DNA of 64,000 nucleotides from NCBI RefSeq assembly GCF_003332885.2, contig NZ_QOWJ01000010.1, forward strand, positions 62,001-126,000. The letters are read 5' to 3'. Shown one piece after another: positions 35,327 to 43,848 of the stretch. This DNA is from Paracnuella aquatica (lineage in GTDB: Bacteria > Bacteroidota > Bacteroidia > Chitinophagales > Chitinophagaceae). A program made the position numbers and the translations under genes. Position 1 is the first letter of the stretch; each line of letters begins with the position of its first letter. The notes under the pieces are model-generated. The model saw only the letters and a program-made list of their open reading frames with translations. It made no database searches and was not told where the DNA came from.

Positions 35327-35707
35327 TCAATTAAAGATGGTGTAAAAAAGCGCCGGTGCTACCAACACCCACAGCGGGATCAGGATCCATATGCGGCCTT
35401 GCGTAATGTCGTAGTCGGCGGCAATCTGGCGCCAGCTTTTGCCCTGTTTTAATCCCATGCCGGTTTCCAGCAGCAGCGTCACCACCAGCCACAACAGGCC
35501 TACCAGCCAGGCTTTACTTATATTTTCAGGCGGAAATTTTTGGATGGCCCAGCCGATGTACAGCGCAAAAAATAAGATGAGGGTAATGGTGGAAAGGCGG
35601 TGTGCCGATGCTTCGCCCAGGCGTTTTTTATAACCCAGGTCGCGGAGTGCGCCGTTGCCAATGGCGATGAATAACATGGGAAACCAGAGGAGGAAGTAGG
35701 TAAGCAT
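35327..35707 (-). CDS. Small polytopic membrane protein
   Basis: A 126-residue protein with four membrane helices (about 1-20, 42-60, 68-86 and 105-123). The segment IGNGALRDLGYKKRLGEASAHRLST between the first two helices is conserved in a group of hypothetical proteins as far as I remember, but no function is known. It stands alone. Confidence 0.65.
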   Translation of the reverse strand: MLTYFLLWFPMLFIAIGNGALRDLGYKKRLGEASAHRLSTITLILFFALYIGWAIQKFPPENISKAWLVGLLWLVVTLLLETGMGLKQGKSWRQIAADYDITQGRIWILIPLWVLVAPALFYTIFN

Positions 35708-35796
35708 ATAATTGCTTTAATGCAGTGAACCGTTATTCCATTCTATCGGCGATTAATTCGATTACACGAGTTTGATCATAAATACTTTTCGTTCAA

Positions 35797-35825
35797 GGAG
35801 AGGCCGAATGGAGTTCGGCGTGACA
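35797..35825. repeat. Half copy of repeat family B
   Basis: GGCCGAATGGAGTTCGGC with flanking GGAGA and GTGACA matches the right half of the family B element at 29500-29586. No left half is found. Confidence 0.6.
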
Positions 35826-35867
35826 GCTTCCTAAGTTGTAGATTTTATCCAGTGTATTAAAAAGACC

Positions 35868-36608
35868 TTACACCTCCAACAGCTCCCGTTCCATTTGCAG
35901 CACCCTCGGATAAAGCAAATTATTTTCCAGGTGCTTGTGCACTTTCAGGTTGTCGTCCAGCTCTTTAAACTTCTGGTAAATCACCTGCTGGCTCACACAA
36001 CTGTCCGGGCTGAAATAGTACCCGTTGGTAACGGTGCGCAGGTGCGACTGGAGCGCTGCAATGCGTTTATGGTCGGCCGCTACCTGCTGGCCCAGCGGCC
36101 GGCCCAGTGCCCGCACAAACAAGGAGCCATACGTTTCCCTGCGTTTATGGGTGCTGATGATTTGTTTGAGGTAGGGGAAAATGGAATCTTCCTCCTGCTG
36201 GTTGTGGTCGGCCAGTTCGGCGGCCAGGTCGTTGAACACGTCTTCTACTTCGCGGAGCTGCGGAAAAGTTTGGCGGTGGTTGTGCACAAAACCCCGCAGC
36301 ATGTTGCGCAGCAGGGGCAGTTCGCGTTTGAGGTAGGCGTGGTGCACATGCACCAGGTAGTCCACCAAAAAATCCAGCGGCCAATCGGCGGCGGCCTTTA
36401 TCTCCGGCGACAATAAATTGTCGGCCAGCAAATCCAGTTCCTGCTGCACCACCTGCGGGTCGGCACCGTTCTGGGCACAGGCATCGGCCAGCGGCACGTT
36501 GCCGCTGCAGCAATAATCAATGCCCCATTTTTTAAAAACATCCGCCGCACGGTAGTCTTTCCGCACTATGGCCGATACGGTGGGTATGTCAAGCATCGTG
36601 TTCGTCAT
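35868..36608 (-). CDS. ric: Iron-sulfur cluster repair di-iron protein (second copy)
   Basis: A 246-residue RIC/ScdA protein of the usual two-domain form: ScdA N-terminal domain with C33-C34 in WGIDYCCSGN, then a hemerythrin-like domain with histidines in LVHVHHAYLKRE, DHNQQEEDSIFP, AADHKRIAAL and VHKHLENNLLYPR. It repairs clusters damaged by nitric oxide. ATG 36608 overlaps the 3' end of the Rrf2 gene by 20 bases (ATG 36596 is an alternative), so both are cotranscribed. Compared with the RIC at 17646 it lacks the DUF2249 domain. Confidence 0.93.
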   Translation of the reverse strand: MTNTMLDIPTVSAIVRKDYRAADVFKKWGIDYCCSGNVPLADACAQNGADPQVVQQELDLLADNLLSPEIKAAADWPLDFLVDYLVHVHHAYLKRELPLLRNMLRGFVHNHRQTFPQLREVEDVFNDLAAELADHNQQEEDSIFPYLKQIISTHKRRETYGSLFVRALGRPLGQQVAADHKRIAALQSHLRTVTNGYYFSPDSCVSQQVIYQKFKELDDNLKVHKHLENNLLYPRVLQMERELLEV

Positions 36609-37080
36609 GGTTCGTAATTTTTTGAAGCAGGCCATCCAATTCTTCGGTGGCAATGCTTCGGATAAATGCTTCGCGGTCGCCAATCATCAGGTCCGAAACC
36701 AGGGTGCCCATCATCATGTGCTGCAGGTTGTTTTTAATATCCATTACCTGGTGGTGCAGCGGGCAGGGGTTAACGGCATTGCAGGCATGCAGCCGCAGCA
36801 CACAATTATTAAAGGTACCCAGCCCATCGGTTAGTTCAATCAGCTTCAGCAGCGGGGTTTGCAGCGTGGCCGCCGCCAGCGCAAAGCCGCCATACGGGCC
36901 TTTTACCGATTGCAGCAAACCTTCCTTTACCATGCGGTTGAGGATCTTGCCCAAAAAATGCCGGGGCACGCCCAGTTTTTCGGATATCTCATCCACCTGC
37001 ACCCGCCGCCCCTCCGACTGTGCCAACGCTACATATAAAATGCCCCGCAAGGCGTAACCAAATGATTTGGAAAATAGCAT
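36589..37080 (-). CDS. Rrf2-family regulator, probable nitric oxide sensor of the nos region
   Basis: A 163-residue Rrf2 regulator. The winged helix spans residues 1-65 (MLFSKSFGYALRGILYVALA; GKILNRMVKEGLLQSVKGPYGGF), and a C-X6-C-X5-C cluster lies in NNCVLRLHACNAVNPCPLHH. The same spacing occurs in the Rrf2 protein at 18870, so the two are likely paralogues that bind the same type of iron-sulfur cluster. It is cotranscribed with RIC and divergent from the nos operon, a typical place for an NsrR-like regulator. The upstream region carries the word AAAAGTATACA. Confidence 0.9.
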   Translation of the reverse strand: MLFSKSFGYALRGILYVALAQSEGRRVQVDEISEKLGVPRHFLGKILNRMVKEGLLQSVKGPYGGFALAAATLQTPLLKLIELTDGLGTFNNCVLRLHACNAVNPCPLHHQVMDIKNNLQHMMMGTLVSDLMIGDREAFIRSIATEELDGLLQKITNHDEHDA

Positions 37081-37107
37081 GGTGTTTTCGTTTCTGTGGC
37101 TTGCCGG

Positions 37108-37139
37108 CCTGCTGTATACTTTTTAAATAAAACAGCAGG
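37108..37139 (-). promoter_or_regulatory. Inverted repeat and shared half site upstream of Rrf2-RIC
   Basis: Arms CCTGCTGT (37108-37115) and ACAGCAGG (37132-37139) enclose AT-rich DNA. Inside, the minus strand reads AAAAGTATACA (37124-37114), identical to half of the RIC operator at 17603-17613. In both cases it begins about 43 bases and ends about 33 bases before the ATG. Confidence 0.55.
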
Positions 37140-37246
37140 TTTGGCCTGCCGCGTTGTGTTTATCAAAGGCTTTTTATTAAAAAAAAAAATCCGCCCAAGA
37201 TAAGGCTCGAAACTACCGATGCCGTGTTTTTCATGGCATGATCAAA

Positions 37247-37264
37247 GTCAACAATTTCGTTGAC
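37247..37264. promoter_or_regulatory. GTCAAC inverted repeat upstream of the nos operon
   Basis: GTCAAC (37247-37252) and GTTGAC (37259-37264) with a six-base spacer, centred about 42 bases upstream of the TACTTTTG box. It is a candidate activator site for the nos promoter. Confidence 0.45.
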
Positions 37265-37296
37265 AACCCTCACCGAACAGGGCAGGGGCGCGGGGT

Positions 37297-37304
37297 TACT
37301 TTTG
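37297..37304 (+). promoter_or_regulatory. -7 promoter element of the nos operon
   Basis: TACTTTTG matches TAnnTTTG, 47 bases before the ATG of the first gene. A palindrome starts seven bases after it. Confidence 0.55.
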
Positions 37305-37310
37305 AGCATT

Positions 37311-37330
37311 AAAAGACATTGACGTCTTTT
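37311..37330 (+). promoter_or_regulatory. Palindromic operator at the nos operon start
   Basis: AAAAGAC and GTCTTTT form an inverted repeat with a six-base spacer. The outer geometry AAAAG-N10-CTTTT equals that of the RIC operator at 17603-17622. It sits at the expected transcription start, where a bound repressor would block initiation. Confidence 0.5.
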
Positions 37331-37351
37331 TTAAAAGTCGCACCACCAAAC

Positions 37352-37822
37352 ATGAACAAAACAAGATTTTCCAGAGGAGCCTTATTTACCGCCCTGGCAG
37401 CAGCTATCCTGCTCTGGGCCTGTGGCAGCAACAATGCCGCACCAGCCGACGACACCGCTGCCGCCACCGAAACAGAAACACCAGCCGCTTCGGGTTTTGC
37501 CATTGAAGAAGTGCAGGTAAACAGCCCGCTCAATGCGGAGTGGGTGGCCGCCGGCAAAAGCATGTACGAAATGAAATGCCAGAGCTGCCACAAGCTGACC
37601 GACGAAAAACTGGTAGGCCCCGGCTGGAAAGACATCACCAAACGCCGCACACCAGGCTGGATTGTAGCCATGACCACCAACCCCGACGAAATGCTGCAAA
37701 AAGACCCTGATGCGCAAAAGCTGCTGGAGGAATGCCTGGTGAAAATGCCCAACCAGAATGTGTCGAAAGAAGAAGCCATGCAATTGCTGGAGTTTATGCG
37801 CCAGAACGATGGCGCCAAGTAA
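37352..37822 (+). CDS. Lipoprotein cytochrome c, first gene of the nos operon
   Basis: A 156-residue monoheme cytochrome c. A lipobox (LLWAC, C24) anchors it to a membrane; a low-complexity Ala/Thr linker follows, then the heme motif CQSCH at 76-80 and the axial methionine in LVKMPNQN. It is a good candidate for the electron donor to NosZ, which lies 101 bases downstream. A close paralogue lies at 44867-45373, on the far side of the operon. ATG 37352 is preferred over an in-frame TTG at 37319 that lies inside the operator. Confidence 0.9.
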   Translation: MNKTRFSRGALFTALAAAILLWACGSNNAAPADDTAAATETETPAASGFAIEEVQVNSPLNAEWVAAGKSMYEMKCQSCHKLTDEKLVGPGWKDITKRRTPGWIVAMTTNPDEMLQKDPDAQKLLEECLVKMPNQNVSKEEAMQLLEFMRQNDGAK

Positions 37823-37923
37823 CGCATGAGCTTAGATAAATTTTTAAATAATACCTTTCAAATACAAGCGAAAGCTGTACAAAAAGTTCAATCAAATTTT
37901 TCCCACACAAACAAAGTTCAAAT

Positions 37924-39933
37924 ATGAAACGCTTCACATCACGATTGTTCCTTGCCACTGCGGCTGCGGCAACCCTTGCGGGCGGCCTGCATAGCTGTAA
38001 ACCAAAAGGCGGGGCTACATCAACAGCCAGCGCCGATGCAGCTTCCAAAGTGTATGTTGCACCGGGCAAATACGACGAATTTTATAATGTTGTTTCCGGC
38101 GGCTTCAATGGCCAGATCGGCATCTACGGCATTCCTTCGGGCCGCCTGCTGCGCATTGTTCCCGTGTTTTCGGTAAGCACCGAAAGCGGCTATGGCTTTT
38201 CCGAAGAAACCAAACCGCTGCTCAATACATCGCACGGCGAAGTGCCCTGGGATGACCTGCACCACATAGCCTTGTCGCAAACCAATGGCGAGCACGATGG
38301 CCGCTGGGCATTTGCCAACGGCAACAACACACCGCGCCTGGCCCGTATCGACCTTTCCACTTTCCGCACCTCGGAAATCCTGGAAATCCCCAACAGCGCC
38401 GGCAACCACGCCTCTCCGTTTATTACCCAAAACTCGGAGTACATCGTAGCCGCCACCCGTTTCAGCGTGCCGCTGGATGACCAGAATGGCGACGTGCCCA
38501 TCAACACGTACAAAGACAATTTCAAAGGATCCATTTCCTTTGTTTCCATCAACCAGCAGTCGGGTGAAATGAACATTGCGTTCCAGATCCGCACTCCGGG
38601 ACTCAACTTCGACCTGTCGCGGGCCGGTAAAGGCAAATCGCATGGCTGGTTCTTCTTTAGCTGCTACAACTCCGAAAAAGCCAACACCCTGCTGGAAGTA
38701 AACGCTTCGGCCCGGGACAAAGACTTTGTGATGGCAGTAAACTGGAAAAAAGCAGAGGAGTATGTAAAAGCCGGCCGTGCTAAAAAACAGGCGGTGAACT
38801 ATGCACACAATGTGTACGACGAAAACACCCACACTGCTACTTCAACCATGAAGAAAGAAGTGCTGGTGCTGGATCCCACCGAGTTTCCCGACCTGCTCTA
38901 CATGATCCCATGCCCCAAGAGCCCGCACGGAACCGACACCGATCCTACCGGCGAGTACATTGTAGCTTCGGGTAAACTGGCCGCTACCATCCCTGTATTT
39001 TCTTTTACCAAAATGCAGGAAGCCATTGCCAACAAATCTTTCGAAGGCAACTACGACGGCATCCCCGTGTTGAAATACGACGCAGTGCTGCATGGCGAGG
39101 TTCAGAAACCAGGCCTCGGACCTTTGCACACCGAGTTTGACGGCCGCGGTAATGCCTACACTTCGATGTTCGTTTCGTCGGAGATTGTAAAATGGGACAT
39201 CAAAACCCTGAAAGTGCTGGACCGCGTTCCTACTTACTATTCTATTGGTCACCTGTCGGTACCGGGCGGCCCCACCACCAAGCCTCACGGCAAATACATG
39301 GTAGCGTATAACAAAATTACCAAAGACCGTTACCTGCCCACCGGCCCCGAACTGACCCAAAGCGCACAGCTGTACGACATCAGCGGTGAAAAAATGAAGC
39401 TCCTGCTTGATTTCCCCACCACCGGTGAGCCACACTATGCCGAAGCACTTCCGGCCGCTTTAATCAAAGACAAACAACGGAAAATTTTCAAAATCGAAGA
39501 AAACACCCATCCGTTTGCAGCCAAAGGCGAAGGGCAGGCCAAAGTGGAGCGCAAAGGCAACCAGGTGCATGTGTGGATGACCGCTATCCGTTCGCACCTC
39601 ACGCCGGATAACATTGAAGGCATTAAAGTGGGCGACGAGGTTTATTTCCACGTAACCAATCTGGAGCAGGATTGGGATGTGCCCCATGGCTTTGCCATCA
39701 AAGGCGCCAACACTGCGGAGATTTTGGTAATGCCCGGCGAAACACAAACCCTGAAGTGGAAAGCAGAAAAAGTGGGCATCTTCCCATTCTATTGCACCGA
39801 CTTCTGCTCGGCACTGCACCAGGAAATGCAAGGCTACCTGAGGGTATCGCCTGCGGGCTCCAGCGTGGCGCTGCACTTCAGCACCGGCACCAACAAAGCC
39901 GCCCCTGCCGATACATCAGCAGTTAAACCTTAA
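37924..39933 (+). CDS. nosZ: Nitrous oxide reductase, clade II-type
   Basis: NosZ reduces N2O to N2 in the periplasm. The 669-residue protein has an N-terminal beta-propeller carrying the CuZ-site histidines (DDLHHIALSQTNGEHDGR near residue 103; NAGNH-type ASPFITQ region; GEPHYAEA near 500) and a C-terminal cupredoxin domain with the CuA motif C624-X3-C628-X3-H632 in FYCTDFCSALHQEM. The export signal has no twin arginine and ends LHSC25, fitting Sec export, possibly as a lipoprotein, which is typical of clade II. The neighbouring genes supply copper and electrons. Confidence 0.97.
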   Translation: MKRFTSRLFLATAAAATLAGGLHSCKPKGGATSTASADAASKVYVAPGKYDEFYNVVSGGFNGQIGIYGIPSGRLLRIVPVFSVSTESGYGFSEETKPLLNTSHGEVPWDDLHHIALSQTNGEHDGRWAFANGNNTPRLARIDLSTFRTSEILEIPNSAGNHASPFITQNSEYIVAATRFSVPLDDQNGDVPINTYKDNFKGSISFVSINQQSGEMNIAFQIRTPGLNFDLSRAGKGKSHGWFFFSCYNSEKANTLLEVNASARDKDFVMAVNWKKAEEYVKAGRAKKQAVNYAHNVYDENTHTATSTMKKEVLVLDPTEFPDLLYMIPCPKSPHGTDTDPTGEYIVASGKLAATIPVFSFTKMQEAIANKSFEGNYDGIPVLKYDAVLHGEVQKPGLGPLHTEFDGRGNAYTSMFVSSEIVKWDIKTLKVLDRVPTYYSIGHLSVPGGPTTKPHGKYMVAYNKITKDRYLPTGPELTQSAQLYDISGEKMKLLLDFPTTGEPHYAEALPAALIKDKQRKIFKIEENTHPFAAKGEGQAKVERKGNQVHVWMTAIRSHLTPDNIEGIKVGDEVYFHVTNLEQDWDVPHGFAIKGANTAEILVMPGETQTLKWKAEKVGIFPFYCTDFCSALHQEMQGYLRVSPAGSSVALHFSTGTNKAAPADTSAVKP

Positions 39934-39941
39934 ATAAAATA

Positions 39942-40016
39942 AGAGTCCGGAAAGACGGTAAAGACCAAACAGCATATTTAGCAAAAAGTAAAATCTTTTA
40001 CCACTTGCCGGACTCT
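39942..40016. promoter_or_regulatory. Extended hairpin between nosZ and the fasciclin gene
   Basis: AGAGTCCGG (39942-39950) pairs with CCGGACTCT (40008-40016), and an inner GGTAAAG (39957-39963) pairs with CTTTTACC near 39995-40002. Without a long T run it may be an mRNA-stabilising or attenuating structure after nosZ. Confidence 0.6.
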
Positions 40017-40050
40017 ATTTCCTAACATCAACTTGCCAAAACAAATGATT

Positions 40051-40611
40051 ATGAAACGCATTGTTCACCTTGCTTTTACCGCACTGATCGCCGCAAGTAT
40101 TTCGGCCTGTGGCAACGGTGCTGCCGAAACGGCAACAGCATCAGACAATACCGAAGCTGCATCCCTCGGCGGGCAGTCGGCGGTGCAGGACGATGAATCG
40201 GCAAAAGACGTGGTGAAAGTTGCCGCGGCATCGCCCGACCACACAACGCTGGTGGCCGCTGTAAAGCAGGCCGAACTAGTAGATGTGCTGAGCAACGCCG
40301 GACCTTTTACCGTGTTTGCCCCCACCAATGCTGCATTTGATAAAGTGCCCAAAGCAACGCTGGATGCACTGATGAAAGATGATAAAAAAGCAGACCTGCA
40401 AGACATACTCCAATACCATGTGTATGTAGGCATCATCAAACCCGAAATGCTGCAGGACGGCCAAACCCTGAACCAGGTGAATGGCGGCAATATTACTGTT
40501 TCGAAAAAAGACGGCAAGACCGTGATCAACGGCACTGCAACAGTGGTTGCATCGGTGCCTGCATCGAATGGAATCATTCATGTAATCGACGGCGTGCTGT
40601 TGCCCCAATAG
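40051..40611 (+). CDS. Fasciclin-domain lipoprotein in the nos operon
   Basis: A 186-residue lipoprotein (lipobox SISAC, C20) with one fasciclin (FAS1) domain at about residues 65-185: AGPFTVFAPTNAAFDKVP, ILQYHVYVGI, NGIIHVIDGVLLPQ. FAS1 domains mediate protein or ligand contacts outside the cytoplasm. Why it sits between nosZ and nosL is not known; a role in holding Nos proteins together at the membrane is only a guess. ATG 40051 begins the lipoprotein signal; ATG 40045 is an alternative. Confidence 0.88.
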   Translation: MKRIVHLAFTALIAASISACGNGAAETATASDNTEAASLGGQSAVQDDESAKDVVKVAAASPDHTTLVAAVKQAELVDVLSNAGPFTVFAPTNAAFDKVPKATLDALMKDDKKADLQDILQYHVYVGIIKPEMLQDGQTLNQVNGGNITVSKKDGKTVINGTATVVASVPASNGIIHVIDGVLLPQ

Positions 40612-40612
40612 T

Positions 40613-40698
40613 CCGAAAGTCCGAAGTCTGAAGACCGAAGTCGGAAGAAAGTTCTGGTTAATCTTCTTCGGACTTCGGACATCGGTCTTCCAACTTTC
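40613..40698. repeat. Palindromic repeat of GAAGTCCGAAG words, family F
   Basis: The left half runs over CCGAAAGTCCGAAGTCTGAAG and the right half over CTTCGGACTTCGG (40665-40677) and CGGTCTTCCAACTTTC, quoted in outline. They form an imperfect hairpin inside the nos operon, between the fasciclin gene and the NosB/NosL gene. Confidence 0.65.
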
Positions 40699-40712
40699 TA
40701 AAACGATTCGAT

Positions 40713-41747
40713 ATGAACAAGATCAGCCCCTTCAACCGTATGGCATTGGTAGCAGCGTCGCTGTTGCTGATCCTGACTTATTTTTTACCCGTTTGGGAAA
40801 TTACCCTCATGGCCCCGCAATATCCCGAAGGGCTGAGCATGCAGATCTGGTTGAACCAGCTTACCGGCCAGGTGGAGATCATCAATGGCCTCAACCACTA
40901 CATCGGCATGAAGCATATTAAAGTGGAAATGTTTCCCGAGTTTACCTACCTCGTTTACGTGGTAGGCGCATTTATTGTACTGGGATTGCTGGTAGCCGCA
41001 CTGGGCCGCCTTAAAGCCCTGCTGGCTTACGTTATTTTATTGCTGGCCGGCGGCGTGGCAGCCATGGTCGATTTCTGGATGTGGGGATACGATTACGGCC
41101 ACAACCTCGATCCAACGGCAGCCATACAGGTGCCCGGTTTTAGCTATCAGCCACCACTCATCGGCCATAAAAAACTGCTGAATTTCGACGCTTATTCCTA
41201 TCCCGATTCGGGCGGTTGGGTGATTGTGGTAGCAGGTTTGATCTTTATTACCGTGCTGGTGCTGGAATGGCGCCGCGGAAAAAAATTAAAAACATCACCG
41301 ATGCTGAAAGGAACCGTTGCTTCAACCAAAAGTTTTGCAGCGCTGCTGATGCTGGCCTTTGTGTTGTCGGCCTGCCAAAGCGGCCCGCAGCCGTTTGCCA
41401 TTGGCAAAGACGGTTGTCATTTTTGCAAAATGACCCTTATGACCGCACAGTTTGGCGGCGAGGTCATCACCAAAAAAGGCAAGGTGTTTAAGTTTGATGA
41501 TCTGCATTGCATGAAAGGATTTTTAAAAGCCGGCGACGTGCCGCAATCCGACATTGCGCAGGTGCTCACCACCGATTACGCCAACAAAGACCAATTCGTT
41601 TCAGTGGAAGCGGCCCACTTTGTTCAGGGTGGTGCATTGCGCAGCCCAATGGGCAGCAACACTGCTGGTTTTGCCACTAAAGAAGCGGCCGATGCGGCTG
41701 CGACACAAAGCGGCGGCAAAGCGGTTGACTGGAACGGCCTCCAATAA
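40713..41747 (+). CDS. nosL: Fusion of a NosB-like membrane domain with NosL copper chaperone
   Basis: A 344-residue protein in two parts. Residues 1-192 hold four membrane helices (about 9-29, 79-97, 103-122 and 170-190) and the stretch TLMAPQYPEGLSMQIWLNQL; this resembles the small membrane protein NosB of clade II nos clusters. Residues 197-344 read as a complete NosL lipoprotein: a start-like Met197, a signal helix, lipobox LSAC221, then the copper-binding motif CHFCKM and DDLHCMKGF. NosL delivers Cu(I) to NosZ. An internal start at ATG 41301 could give NosL alone. NosD starts ten bases after the stop. Confidence 0.85.
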   Translation: MNKISPFNRMALVAASLLLILTYFLPVWEITLMAPQYPEGLSMQIWLNQLTGQVEIINGLNHYIGMKHIKVEMFPEFTYLVYVVGAFIVLGLLVAALGRLKALLAYVILLLAGGVAAMVDFWMWGYDYGHNLDPTAAIQVPGFSYQPPLIGHKKLLNFDAYSYPDSGGWVIVVAGLIFITVLVLEWRRGKKLKTSPMLKGTVASTKSFAALLMLAFVLSACQSGPQPFAIGKDGCHFCKMTLMTAQFGGEVITKKGKVFKFDDLHCMKGFLKAGDVPQSDIAQVLTTDYANKDQFVSVEAAHFVQGGALRSPMGSNTAGFATKEAADAAATQSGGKAVDWNGLQ

Positions 41748-41756
41748 TTTTTCGGC

Positions 41757-42989
41757 ATGAAAGTACTCCTGACCATATTATTTTTTGCACTGGGCATACA
41801 GGCACAAAGCCGCACACTTACCGTGGGCAAAGGCCAGCAATATGCCATCATCAGGCAGGCGGTGGCAGCAGCAGCTGCCGGCGATACGGTGCTGGTAAAA
41901 AACGGGCTGTATTATATCAATAACATTGTGGTGACCAAGCCGCTCACCATTATTGGCGAAGGCTGGCCGCTGCTGCATGGCGATGATAAATACGAGATCT
42001 TTACCCTCAGTGGTGACCGCATTACGGTAAAAGGTTTTCAGTTCACCAACTCGGGCTATTCGGCCATGAACGATTATGCAGCCATCAAGGTGATCGATGC
42101 CACCAATGTAACCATCGAAGGCAACCGCTTTTTCAAAACATATTTCGGGGTGCACGTGGCCAACACGCGGCATTCAACCGTTCGGGGCAATTACTTTTTT
42201 GGCTTAACCAAAACAGAAAATACCACCGGCAACGGCATACATCTGTGGAAGTGCAACAACATGCTGGTAGAAGGCAACGAAGTGCATGGTCACCGCGATG
42301 GTATTTACTTTGAATTTGTAAGCCACTCGCTGATCCGTAAAAATAAGAGCGAAGGCAACCTGCGCTACGGCCTGCACTTTATGTTCTCCAACGACGATAC
42401 TTATATATCCAATACGTTTCAAAACAACGGTGCCGGTGTAGCTGTGATGTATTCGAAAAAAGTAACGATGCTGCACAACCGGTTTATCAACAACTGGGGC
42501 CCTGCGGCATATGGCCTGCTGCTGAAAGACATCAACGACAGCCGCATTGAAGGCAACCGTTTTTTTAAAAACACCGTAGGCATACTGATGGAAGGTACCA
42601 GCCGCATACAGGCCACCAGCAACAGTTTTGAAGAAAACGGCTGGGCCGCAAAAGTATCGGCCAGCTGTATGGACAATGCATTTAACCGCAACAATTTTCA
42701 CCGCAATACATTCGACATCAGCACCAACGGGTCGCTGGTGCTGAACGACTTTAACCAGAACTACTGGGATAAATACGAAGGCTACGACCGTAACCGCGAT
42801 GGCGTGGGCGATGTGCCCTATCATCCTGTAAGTATGTATGCCGCCATCATTGAAACAAACCCCAATGCACTGATGCTGCTGCGTTCGTTTATGGTGGCGC
42901 TATTGGAAAAAGCTGAGAAGGCTTTGCCTAGCCTCACACCTGAAAACTTAAGGGATGAACGGCCACTTTTAAAAGCATTGAAGTTGTAG
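41757..42989 (+). CDS. nosD: Periplasmic copper-site maturation protein NosD
   Basis: A 410-residue periplasmic protein with signal peptide (MKVLLTILFFALGIQAQS) and a right-handed parallel beta-helix of CASH/pectate-lyase type, visible as repeated N-x-[IV]-EGN-x-F coils (VTIEGNRFFKTYFGVHVAN, MLVEGNEVHGHRDGIYFEF). NosD works with the ABC transporter NosFY to assemble the CuZ centre of NosZ. The C-terminal YWDKYEGYDRNRDGVGDVP is typical of NosD. It is followed by nosF and nosY. Confidence 0.95.
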   Translation: MKVLLTILFFALGIQAQSRTLTVGKGQQYAIIRQAVAAAAAGDTVLVKNGLYYINNIVVTKPLTIIGEGWPLLHGDDKYEIFTLSGDRITVKGFQFTNSGYSAMNDYAAIKVIDATNVTIEGNRFFKTYFGVHVANTRHSTVRGNYFFGLTKTENTTGNGIHLWKCNNMLVEGNEVHGHRDGIYFEFVSHSLIRKNKSEGNLRYGLHFMFSNDDTYISNTFQNNGAGVAVMYSKKVTMLHNRFINNWGPAAYGLLLKDINDSRIEGNRFFKNTVGILMEGTSRIQATSNSFEENGWAAKVSASCMDNAFNRNNFHRNTFDISTNGSLVLNDFNQNYWDKYEGYDRNRDGVGDVPYHPVSMYAAIIETNPNALMLLRSFMVALLEKAEKALPSLTPENLRDERPLLKALKL

Positions 42990-43080
42990 CACAATTCAGT
43001 AAAAAATTAAAAATAAAAGGCAAAAAAGCACCAGGATGAAACACCAGGTTTTTGACTTTTGACATAAAAAATGAAACGAC

Positions 43081-43848
43081 ATGATCACGATTGAGCATAT
43101 CACCAAAAAGTTTAAAAAGCTGCATGCGCTGGACGATGTTTCTGCGGCTTTTCGCAAAGGCCAGGTAGTGTCGCTTGTGGGCCCCAATGGTTCGGGTAAA
43201 ACAACACTCATCAAATCGATACTGGGTATTGTACAGCCCGATGCGGGCCAGATCTATTTCAACAGTAAACCCATACAAAGCGAAGTAGCTTACCGCGATA
43301 AAATTGGCTATATGCCGCAGATTGGGCGCTACCCCGATAACATGACCATCGGGCAGGTGATTTCGATGATCAAAAACATACGCAACCATGGCACCCGCAA
43401 GCTGGATGAAGAGTTGATTGAGCAATACGGCATGCATGCGTTGATGGAAAAAAACATGCGGTCGCTATCGGGTGGTACGCGGCAAAAAGTAAGTGCCGTG
43501 CTGGCGTTTCTGTTCGATCCCGAAGTGCTGATTCTCGATGAGCCCACTGCAGGCCTCGACCCGCTGGCTTCCGAAATTTTAAAGGAAAAAATCATGCGGG
43601 AAAAGGAAAAAGGAAAACTGATCCTGATCACCAGCCATATACTTGCTGACCTGGATGAACTAACTACCGACGTGATGTATTTGCAGGATGGTAAGCTACG
43701 CCTGTATCAATCCATTGGAAAACTAAAAGAACTGACCGGCGAGGAACGTTTGGGCCGCGCCATTGCATCGGTAATGAAAAGTGGTTATGTGCAGCCGACC
43801 GAGCAGTCGGGTGCAATTGTAAAATCAATGGAGGTGCGTTATGCTTAA
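43081..43848 (+). CDS. nosF: ABC transporter ATP-binding protein NosF
   Basis: A 255-residue ATPase. Walker A GPNGSGKTT at 34-42, ABC signature LSGGTRQK and Walker B VLILDEPTAGLDP are all intact. With NosY it forms the transporter that hands a sulfur species to NosD for CuZ assembly. It overlaps nosY by eight bases, so translation is coupled. ATG 43081 is the only suitable start. Confidence 0.95.
   Translation: MITIEHITKKFKKLHALDDVSAAFRKGQVVSLVGPNGSGKTTLIKSILGIVQPDAGQIYFNSKPIQSEVAYRDKIGYMPQIGRYPDNMTIGQVISMIKNIRNHGTRKLDEELIEQYGMHALMEKNMRSLSGGTRQKVSAVLAFLFDPEVLILDEPTAGLDPLASEILKEKIMREKEKGKLILITSHILADLDELTTDVMYLQDGKLRLYQSIGKLKELTGEERLGRAIASVMKSGYVQPTEQSGAIVKSMEVRYA

Noticed and set aside
37319-37351. 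A TTG start for the nos-operon cytochrome that adds 11 residues
   Set aside because: It lies within the operator, and ATG 37352 directly begins a perfect lipoprotein signal peptide.
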